64,000 nucleotides of DNA from Erythrocercus mccallii (Eukaryota; Chordata; Aves; Passeriformes; Dicruridae). The notes beneath the pieces are model-generated. The model was not told the DNA's origin. It saw only the letters and a list, made by a program, of their open reading frames with translations, and did not search any database. Positions 1 to 6,351 of the stretch are shown piece after piece. Every line of letters starts with the position of its first letter. Positions within the stretch are counted from its first letter, which is position 1. The position numbers were made by a program, and so were the translations under genes. The DNA lies in contig VZRG01000771.1 of NCBI GenBank assembly GCA_013397435.1, positions 186,001 through 250,000 on the forward strand, given 5' to 3'.

Positions 1-1375
1 AGGCAAGAGCCCCTGGACTCAGAACCAAGTAGTCAACCATACAATTCCTCCACTGCAAGAATATTCTAGCATCTAGCAAAGTAATCAGATTTAACAAGCT
101 CAAGGCAAATATAGGATATGTAACACAGGACAAGTTAAAATTATTATCTTTTAAGTTATTGTGATGAAAGTTATATGAAAAGCCAAACATCCTCAGAGTT
201 TAAACAGTTTATGATGTTTCAAGAGCTTTAAAATAAAAGGAATGCCTTTACAGTACATTAAGTTTTTCAAACAACACACCAATCAAAGCCTCTCCATTTC
301 AGAATACTTGCGATAATGGCTACTGAAAATGACTGAAAATATTTATGCAGAAATTCTGAAAATAAAAGAAATGGAAATTCAGAGCAAGCATTTCATCCCC
401 GGTTTTGTTTGCATCATTACTAACAGGGGCTTTCTTACAATTTTAGCATAAACATCTTTATCTATGACTGGATGTGGGTTTTGAGTCTGAATTTGTACCC
501 TTTGAAAACTTCATAAATCCCTTTGTATCTTGGTACTTATTAGTACTTACTAAGGGATTAGGAACATCAGAGTGATCCTCTCACTCTTACTTACATGCCT
601 GCTAAACCTCCTCCCACCAACCTAACATCAAGTACACTGGGATTGATCTAAACATGTTAGCAAAAGGATTTTATCAGCCAGATCATCATCCGCTCTTAAA
701 TCAAACACTTTGATACTCCAGTAGCAGACAAGACTCAGGAGTTAATTGAATTAATCTGAGTTTTTCATCCTAAAAGAAGATGCATGCAGACATGTCCACA
801 GATCCCACAGCACTTTAGGGTTAGGGCCAGGAAGGGTAGCAAATGATTCCTGTTCATTGCTTGAGCTGAGCAAAGACCAAATAGCAAAGCAAAAGGAAAG
901 AGACAAAACTTACAGCTGGGTAAAACTAAAATAACTTTTTAAAAATTTTGTAACAAAAAGGATTTTATCCTGTTTGCTCAGAAGATCCTCGGGCAAGCTT
1001 GAGTGCATTAGAATCTGCCTTGGAAGGGGTGTTCCATACTAGAAGCATGATGAAATGGCCTGACGATGATGTCTGAGGTTTTGTAGTCTCACAGGATTGA
1101 ACAGCATGGTGGTGACATGACAGAGTGAGGGGCATGCAGCTTTGGGACAGGCTGGTTTGAACAGCTGTGTAATGCCACAGAATTCTGTGAAATGCCACAG
1201 AACTCTCGGGGTGTCATGGGCAGCTGAAAGGACAGGGTGAGCAATATGATGCAGCCAAGACTCAACAAGAGTAATAGGGGCTGTGCTGACTCCACTCCCA
1301 CACTCAGCCCCATGCATTACAGATCTGTGGGGCAACCTAAGTTCTCACTTCAGGCCCTCAGCTCTGCTTAGGACC
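1..1375. other. Presumed DNAI1 intron 1, non-coding
   Basis: No exon, RNA gene or recognisable transposon is visible here. If the minus-strand exon at 2296-2328 is DNAI1 exon 1, this is its first intron. I looked on the minus strand for the conserved acidic segment expected in DNAI1 exon 2 and did not find it. A small near-tandem duplication of the phrase AATGCCACAGAA occurs around 1170-1203. The open frames at 965-1335 overlap one another in different frames and have no protein-like character. Confidence 0.5.
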
Positions 1376-2024
1376 TGGGTGTAAATTGGCAGGTGACAAG
1401 GTGACTATGAGCCCACAGTGTGCTCATGCTGCCAATGGTATCATGTGGTGTATCAGGAAGACTGTGGCCACAGATCAAGGGAGGTGATGCCACACCTCCC
1501 CTGGGCCCTAGCTGAGGCCACATCTGGGGTGCTGTGTCCTGTTCTGGGCTCCTCACCACAAGATAAACAAGGAGCTACTAGAGAGGGTCCAGCAGAGACC
1601 ACAAAGATGATTTGAGGTCAGAAACATCAATTTTATGAGGAGATACTGCATGTACTCATGCTCTGCTGTCCCTGTTCAATCCGGAGAAGACTGAGAGGGG
1701 ATCTCATTAATGCATATATCAAAGGTCAGTGCCAAGCAGATTGTGCCAGACTATTTTCAGTGGTACCCATTGACAGGACAAGGAGCAATGTCCATAAACA
1801 AAAACACAAGAAGTTCTACCTCAACTTGAGGAAGAACTTCCTAGTGCTGAGGGTGGCAGAGCACTGGAACAGTTGCCCAGGCATGTCCTGAAGTCTCCTC
1901 TCTGAAGACATCCGAACACCACTCAGATGTGTTCCTGTACGACCTGCTCCAGGTGGCCCTGCCTTGGTAGAGGGATTGGACTGGGTGATCTGCCCTCCAA
2001 CCCTAATGATCCTGTGATTCTGTG
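1376..2024 (+). mobile_element. CR1 LINE fragment, 3' end
   Basis: This is a 5'-truncated CR1 non-LTR retrotransposon covering the end of ORF2 and the 3' UTR. Diagnostic phrases in order are the 'ggtgctgtgtcctgttctgg' region near 1527, 'gagagggtccagcagagacc' at 1579, the 'ccggagaagactgagagggg' region near 1681, and the tail 'ctaatgatcctgtgattctg' near 2003. The reading frame is broken and it is not intact. Its 3' end lies at the edge of the CpG island, about 270 bp from the DNAI1 exon 1 donor. CR1 is the dominant LINE of birds and is the main taxonomic clue in the window. Confidence 0.9.
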
Positions 2025-2052
2025 AATTTGGAGAGAAAGATCTGCGTTGCAC

Positions 2053-2266
2053 ACTGTGGCGTCACGGGTAGCGGTTTGGGGACCAGCGACGTCACCACTG
2101 GTGTCACACCAAGGATAGAGCTCAGAGCAGGAGCCGAGGTCAAGAGGGCCACAGCGAGGCTGCACAGCTACGTTCCCTCTGGTGGGCCACCGCCTCCCGC
2201 GAGACGCCGCAGTGACGCCACTCGGGTGTGACGTTACGACATCTACAGTGGCGTCACCATGGCGAT
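2053..2266. promoter_or_regulatory. Cluster of GTCAC/GTGAC (CRE-like) half-sites
   Basis: Six GTCAC or GTGAC pentamers fall in about 200 bp, just downstream of the DNAI1 donor on the minus strand. They include the near-CRE octamer GACGTCAC at 2088-2095 and TGACGTTA at 2229-2236. The decamer GTGGCGTCAC occurs twice, near 2057 and near 2249. This looks like a CREB/ATF or E4F-type regulatory cluster in the intron side of the island. Function is inferred from motif density only. Confidence 0.4.
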
Positions 2267-2295
2267 GCCACCATGGGAGTGCGGCAAGCCCTTAC

Positions 2296-2328
2296 CTGCC
2301 GGCTCTTCTCGGCTGTCTTGGCGGGCAT
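2296..2328 (-). CDS. DNAI1: DNAI1 exon 1 (partial gene)
   Basis: On the minus strand an ATG at 2328 opens the 11 codons MPAKTAEKSRQ, ending in CAG followed by a consensus donor GTAAGG (2295-2290), phase 0. DNAI1 encodes an intermediate chain of the axonemal outer dynein arm, needed for motile cilia. The assignment rests on three points. It is head-to-head with FAM219A, as in human 9p13. Human DNAI1 also has a very short first coding exon (16 codons) ending in Gln at a phase-0 donor, the site of the well-known c.48+2dup variant. The peptide is short, basic and polar like the mammalian N-termini, although this end of the protein is poorly conserved. An RFX-type X-box lies 74 bp upstream. The WD40 body of the protein would lie left of the window. 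The exon alone is too short to be decisive. Confidence 0.7.
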
Positions 2329-2401
2329 GGCCGTCCCTCACTACAGTGGCCACCCCCCGGCTCAATCCAGCGCCCACCCGGCACGCCGGAAGTTGATGGC
2401 G

Positions 2402-2415
2402 GCAGCCATGGCAAC
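2402..2415 (-). promoter_or_regulatory. X-box-like RFX site upstream of DNAI1
   Basis: The plus-strand sequence GCAGCCATGGCAAC matches the RFX X-box (GTNRCC, short spacer, RGYAAC) with a perfect right half GGCAAC and one mismatch in the left half. RFX factors acting with FOXJ1 are established activators of ciliary genes, and their sites usually lie close to the start. Here the site is 74 bp upstream of the DNAI1 ATG. A second, weaker match with a perfect left half GTCACC lies at 2253-2266 in the intron. Confidence 0.6.
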
Positions 2416-2552
2416 GCGCCGGAAGCGGCGAATGGACCCGGCCATTCCCCGAACCCGCCCGCTCTCCCGTCGTGGGGAGGAATGGTACATTCCAGCTGCC
2501 GCAGCAAACGGTAGCCGCGGCGCAGAGAGTGACAGGTGGCCCCGCCTCTTGA

Positions 2553-2562
2553 TGAATATTCA
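2553..2562. promoter_or_regulatory. TGAATATTCA palindrome, copy 1 of 5
   Basis: A perfect 10-bp palindrome, extended here to the 12-bp palindrome ATGAATATTCAT (2552-2563). It is preceded by GTGGCCCCGCCTCTTG and followed by AGAGGGGCG, so GC boxes flank it on both sides. The 12-mer resembles the palindromic MORE element (ATGCATATGCAT) bound by POU-domain dimers; binding here is inferred. Confidence 0.65.
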
Positions 2563-2632
2563 TAGAGGGGCGAGGTCGCGGGAAACGCAGCAGCTGGGCC
2601 TCTACCTGGTGATCGAGGCCCCTCCCTCATCA

Positions 2633-2642
2633 TGAATATTCA
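2633..2642. promoter_or_regulatory. TGAATATTCA palindrome, copy 2 of 5
   Basis: Exact TGAATATTCA, 80 bp after copy 1, preceded by a C-rich stretch (GGCCCCTCCCTCATCA) and followed by ATAACGGGC. The following TAACGG also matches the MYB core YAACKG. Confidence 0.6.
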
Positions 2643-2685
2643 ATAACGGGCTAGGCCTCCGGGAACGGGGTGACCGGGCACAAAA

Positions 2686-2711
2686 ATTCGAGAGCGGTAA
2701 CGCTCTCGAAT
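2686..2711. repeat. Perfect inverted repeat, 11-bp arms and 4-nt loop
   Basis: ATTCGAGAGCG (2686-2696) and its exact reverse complement (2701-2711) are separated by GTAA. In RNA or single-stranded DNA this would form a stable GC-rich hairpin. The last base of the right arm is the first base of palindrome copy 3, so the two structures are fused. It may lie in the 5' UTR of either gene depending on the start sites. Confidence 0.8.
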
Positions 2712-2720
2712 GAATATTCA
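2711..2720. promoter_or_regulatory. TGAATATTCA palindrome, copy 3 of 5
   Basis: Exact TGAATATTCA, 78 bp after copy 2, abutting the inverted repeat and followed by GAAGAAGGCGGGAC. Confidence 0.6.
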
Positions 2721-2783
2721 GAAGAAGGCGGGACCGCAGGGAGACCACCATTCGGTCACCACTGACAGCGCTCTCGTCCGTCA

Positions 2784-2793
2784 CGAATATTCA
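2784..2793. promoter_or_regulatory. Variant palindrome CGAATATTCA, copy 4 of 5
   Basis: Differs from the other copies by one base (C for T at the first position) and lies 73 bp after copy 3. It is followed by AACGGGGCGGGGGC, a strong GC box. Confidence 0.5.
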
Positions 2794-2858
2794 AACGGGG
2801 CGGGGGCAGCGGACCCTGCATCCCGGCCCCGAGCGAGGGACAGTGGCCCCGCCCTTGA

Positions 2859-2868
2859 TGAATATTCA
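2859..2868. promoter_or_regulatory. TGAATATTCA palindrome, copy 5 of 5
   Basis: Exact TGAATATTCA, 75 bp after copy 4. Its left flank GTGGCCCCGCCCTTGA is nearly identical to that of copy 1. Its right flank GACGAGGGCGGGG makes a larger imperfect palindrome of GC box, AT-rich core and inverted GC box. It lies 205 bp upstream of the FAM219A ATG. Confidence 0.65.
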
Positions 2869-2917
2869 GACGAGGGCGGGGCGGTGGCCGGACCCGGAAG
2901 CGGCTCGGCTGAGTCAC

Positions 2918-2935
2918 GGCGGCGGCGGCGGCGGC
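2918..2935 (+). repeat. (GGC)6 trinucleotide run in FAM219A leader
   Basis: Six uninterrupted GGC units lie directly before the upstream ORF start at 2937. GC-rich trinucleotide runs are common in CpG-island 5' UTRs and are prone to length polymorphism. Confidence 0.8.
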
Positions 2936-2936
2936 G

Positions 2937-3005
2937 ATGAGGCAGCCGCAGCCGCGGGCGGTGTCATTGTCGCTGTTGCTGTCCCTGTCCCCTCTCGGCG
3001 TCTGA
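2937..3005 (+). CDS. Upstream ORF in FAM219A 5' leader (putative)
   Basis: An ATG at 2937 with G at -3 opens a 22-codon frame ending in TGA at 3003-3005, 67 nt before the main ATG and out of frame with it. The peptide starts MRQPQPRAV and then becomes Leu/Ser-rich and hydrophobic, superficially like a short signal sequence. If transcription starts upstream of 2937 it could reduce translation of FAM219A. Whether it is in the mRNA cannot be seen here. Confidence 0.35.
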   Translation: MRQPQPRAVSLSLLLSLSPLGV

Positions 3006-3072
3006 GGAGCCGTCCGCGCCCGCCCGCCCTGCTCCCCGCGCTCCGCCCGCCGCGTTCGGCGCTGCCGCCAAG

Positions 3073-3132
3073 ATGATGGAGGAGATAGACCGGTTCCAGG
3101 TGCCCGCCGTGCGCGCCGAGATGCAGCCGCTG
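3073..3132 (+). CDS. FAM219A: FAM219A exon 1 (coding part)
   Basis: The ATG at 3073 opens 20 codons reading MMEEIDRFQV then PAVRAEMQPL, directly followed by a consensus donor GTGAGG at 3133, phase 0. This matches the start of vertebrate FAM219A (human C9orf25), which begins with the same MMEEIDRFQVP and has EMQPL before the first junction. The next codon GAT (Asp) at 58108 restores the expected EMQPLDP. The first of two tandem ATGs has A at -3; the second has A at -3 and G at +4. FAM219A is a small (about 185 aa), largely disordered, conserved protein of unknown function with Ser-rich segments. The remaining exons after exon 2 are outside the window. Confidence 0.93.
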
Positions 3133-3242
3133 GTGAGGGGCGGGCGGGCGGGGCCGCGCTGTGCCCGGGTTGAAATGACCCCGGTGCCGAGGGGGTGGCG
3201 CACCCGCCCCCGGGTGTCGGCGCTGGGGGCGCGGCGGTGCCT

Positions 3243-3256
3243 CCGTTATATAACGG
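3243..3256. promoter_or_regulatory. Palindrome CCGTTATATAACGG in intron 1
   Basis: A perfect 14-bp palindrome 110 bp after exon 1, with two inverted MYB-type cores (CCGTTA/TAACGG) around a TATATA centre. It stands out in very GC-rich DNA. It could be an intronic factor site or an alternative TATA element; neither is shown. Confidence 0.4.
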
Positions 3257-4849
3257 GGTGTCCCGGGCGCTGCCGCCGCCGCCCTCCCCGCCGGGCCTGG
3301 AGACGTTGCTGTGTCATCCCGGGCCATCCTCTTATCCTGTCCCCCGTTCTCTTCTCGTCCTCCTCCTCCCGCGGTGTGCCCCCGAGCGCCGTCGGTAGCA
3401 GAAGCGGGCGGGGGCGGGCGGGCGGCTCCGCTCCTGCCGCGATGGAAATGCTGCTCTTCTCGGAGCATCTCGGGGTATTCTCCCGCCACCGGGCCCGGGA
3501 ATAGCCCGAGGACGAGGGGGAGGCGGTGGACGAAATGGGGAGCCCGCTTGGAGGCGCTGAGGACGGATGGGCTTTTAATTGACTTTTACAAGATAGGTGA
3601 GGTCTAGGGAGGTATCGGGCGGTGTTTGTTCCCAGCTCGGGCTGGGAGCTGCGGGGAGATGCTCCCTGGGGACAGCAGAGCTGCACGGGGTGGGTGTGAA
3701 GTTACACCGCAGGACCTTCTCCGAGGATGGTTTTATAGCCTGCTCTCGACACTAAGCTGCAGAGGAGATGCTTATCTTGTATAAAGTCCAGGTGATCTGG
3801 AAAGAAACATCTCTGTCAAATTAGCTTTGCCTACATAAAATTATTTGTATAAGGAAAGCAATCTGTGAGGGTTTGATGCCGTGCCATGGCAAGTGTTTTT
3901 CACATCAGGATGTTTTTTCACGTCGTAGACACAATTATACTCAATTAATGAGCTCTGAAGAGCCTGACATAACAGTTACACTACTACATGGGACCCTGGG
4001 GAATCTTCACACAGAAGGAAGTCTGCAGGCTCACAGGGCTTTGCAGATGTGTAATTGGGCAGGTAGAGTGGTCCTGGGCTTTTGGTAGTTTCTGAAATGA
4101 GTTATGAAGGAAGGCCAGCTGGTTGGCCAGGGGAGATGCTAGACCATCATCAAGTAGTGCAAGACTTCTTATGAGGATGTAGCTGCATTGCTCCAGTGCT
4201 ATGGGCTTGTTTGTATATGTGTTGTGCCCCATCTGCCTGCCACAGGACTCCTGAATGTGTTTGCCCATTTCTGTTTTCTACCTGGAAGAGGTTCTCTTGT
4301 GTGTTCCCCTCTCCACTCCTGTCTTCCTCAGTCTCTGCCTGGAAGTGTATTGTTAGTAACCTGGGACCTGTTGAAATACAGTTCGTCTTGGCATTAAAGT
4401 GAGAGCTGGATAATATGCTCACTTGCTCAAGATGTTGATTCATTTTGGCACCTGGAGTAAGCAGTTCCCATCTCAGCATATGATTCTGTGAGATAGGCAT
4501 ATGAATTGTTTGGGAAGGTGGAAAGAACTTTAATGAAATACTCGCACAGTTCCTTTTGGCAGCAGGTGAGGATAGGTTATTGCCAGGTTTATGCTAGCAC
4601 TAAAGCACTTCTGAGATTTCTAATATATCAAAACGTGCATTATTTAGAGTTGATGTAAACGCAACCTTGGTTCCTTGTTGCAGCTAGTGTTTGTAGGGAG
4701 TTAAGAGCACAATAAATGGCTTGCAAACGAAAAGCTCTGCAAGGTCTACAGAATTAAATTATCCCTCAGTGCAAGAAAAACATTTCTCTTGTTGTGGGAG
4801 TGTTGATAAAATCTGAAAATATGCTTAGTTTGGGTTGCGTTTTAGGATT
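3257..4849. other. Intronic sequence, no feature recognised
   Basis: The GC-rich island tail fades by about 3660 and ordinary AT-leaning intron follows. No splice-bounded conserved frame or transposon is recognisable. The frame on the minus strand at 3246-3686 is an open frame of CpG-island DNA with low-complexity Pro/Arg/Ser composition. Confidence 0.6.
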
Positions 4850-4951
4850 AGGTTTTTTGTTTGTTTTGGGTGGGGATTTTTTGGTTGTTTTGTGGGGGTT
4901 TTTTTGGTTTTGTTTTTTTGGTTTTGTTTTGGGTTTTGGTGTTTCTTTGGC
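4850..4951 (+). repeat. Low-complexity G/T-rich tract
   Basis: About 100 bp made almost only of T and G, with repeated TTTTGG, TTTGGG and GGGG blocks. It yields artificial Gly/Phe or Lys/Asn/Pro open frames on the two strands, which are not genes. G-runs are separated by long T-rich loops, so a stable quadruplex is uncertain. Confidence 0.85.
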
Positions 4952-5765
4952 TTCAAATCTTTGTGGTAGGGGAAAAACTGTCCATACAAGCTGATGTGGG
5001 CTTGTTGCATTCCCTACTTCTTCTTTGTGGTTTTTATATAGAAGACACAACAAATGTGTCAAGAATGGCTTTTATTTGTTTTATTGCAGGCATAGTAGTG
5101 AAAGTAGCAAGCTTCAAAAAGCTGCCTCTAACAAAACCGTACTCCTAAGTGTTTTCTAGAAACTCCATGGTAATAGTGGAAGAGTGGAATTTGCAGATAC
5201 ATGCATGTTTGCATGGACATGAACCAGGCAGAATCCAAAGAGTTTCTCTGGTCCAACCCAGTTGTCTCAGGATAGGATGGTGGATTGGGCAGAAGTGATA
5301 CTAAGCTTAGGAAACAGTTGCCTTCAACATGGAAGAATTAGAAAATTTTCACAAATGACGCTTGCATTAAAAGAATATTGTGAATCTATGCTTCAGGGTT
5401 TAATTTCTAACTACTGGAGCTTATAGTGAAACCTTGTGGTTTTGGGAGTCTTGAATGTTAGGGGATCTATACACACAATTGCTGTGACTGGGTGTGTAGG
5501 ATCTTTCCACAGACATGGAAATGTTGACAGTGGTCTCAGAAGTGGGATGTGGCAAATTTGGTACAGCATTTCTGGTGGTTTCCTCTGCTTTGTAGCTCCT
5601 GGTCTGTACTTTGCAGATAGGAACTGGATACTTGCAAGAATCTTTGGAAGTCTGGGGTTTATCATATTAATTTGCTTGGGTAACACAGTTCTGGCCGATA
5701 CTACTGCATTGTGCCATTACCATTACTGTTTGTCTGTCACTCTCCCATTCTGTACTTTCAAGGTT

Positions 5766-6351
5766 CCAGTTTAAACCCAGTTAACCAATAAATCCCTTAC
5801 AGACTCTTGCTTACTTCCCTCCCACATCAGGATGGGGGAGAGAATCAGACAAGTAAAAGAGAGAAAACCTGTGGGTTGAGATGAAGACATATTAATAAGT
5901 AAAGCTAAAACCATGCACACAAGCAAAGCGAAACAAGGAATTAATTCACCATTTTCTTTGAGCAGGCAGGTGTTCAGCCATGCCCAGAGAAAAAGGGAGG
6001 GCTCCATTACGCCTGGTGAATACTTGGGATGACAAATACCATCACTCCCAACATCTCCCGTTGTCCTTTTTCTTCCCCCAGCTTTATATGCTGACCATAT
6101 TGTTTGGAATAGCTCTATGGTCAGTTCAGGTCAGCTGTACCATCTGTGCACCTGCCCAACCTCTTCTGCACCCCCAGGCTCCTGGCTGGTGGCGTGGGGT
6201 GAGAAACAGAAGACGCCTTGATTCTGCAAGTGCTGCCCAGCAATAACCAAAACATCCCTGTGTTAACACTGTTTTCAGCACAAATCCAAAACATGGCTCC
6301 ATAGTAGCTACTGTGAAGAAAATTAACATTATCCTTGTCAAAATCAGCACA
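5766..6351 (-). mobile_element. Old avian ERV solo LTR
   Basis: On the minus strand this begins TGTGCTGATTTTGACAAGG and continues through phrases characteristic of a widespread avian endogenous-retrovirus LTR, including the region around 6250-6345. A TATAAA at 6088-6083 lies in the segment reading CAGCATATAAAGCTGGGG. The 3' end near 5766 is approximate, and I found no convincing target-site duplication, which fits age and divergence. No internal retroviral genes are present, so it is a solo LTR. The family name was assigned from memory and is not certain. Confidence 0.7.

Larger units (their letters stand above)
2040..3660. promoter_or_regulatory. CpG island with DNAI1/FAM219A bidirectional promoter
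   Basis: Base composition changes sharply after the CR1 tail to GC-rich DNA dense in CpG, with many GC boxes, and returns to AT-leaning DNA after about 3660. The island contains the first coding exons of two genes pointing away from each other, with 744 bp between their ATGs. No TATA box is seen at the expected place for either gene, which fits a dispersed CpG-island promoter. ETS-type CCGGAAG sites on the plus strand lie at 2386-2392, 2419-2425 and 2894-2900. An AP-1-like TGAGTCA lies at 2910-2916. Start sites cannot be fixed from sequence alone. Confidence 0.9.

Noticed and set aside
1658..1891. 77-codon plus-strand frame resembling a protein with RRLRGDLI
   Set aside because: This is the decayed end of CR1 ORF2 inside a 5'-truncated element.
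2914..3489. 191-codon minus-strand frame across FAM219A exon 1
   Set aside because: Pro/Arg/Ala/Gly-rich reading of CpG-island DNA; the opposite strand carries the recognised FAM219A exon with a matching partner exon.
4850..4951. Possible telomere-like or G-quadruplex sequence
   Set aside because: Units are irregular, not TTAGGG, and G-runs are too far apart for a confident quadruplex call.
4766..5062. Lys/Pro/Asn-rich 98-codon minus-strand frame
   Set aside because: Translation of the T/G low-complexity tract, not a protein.
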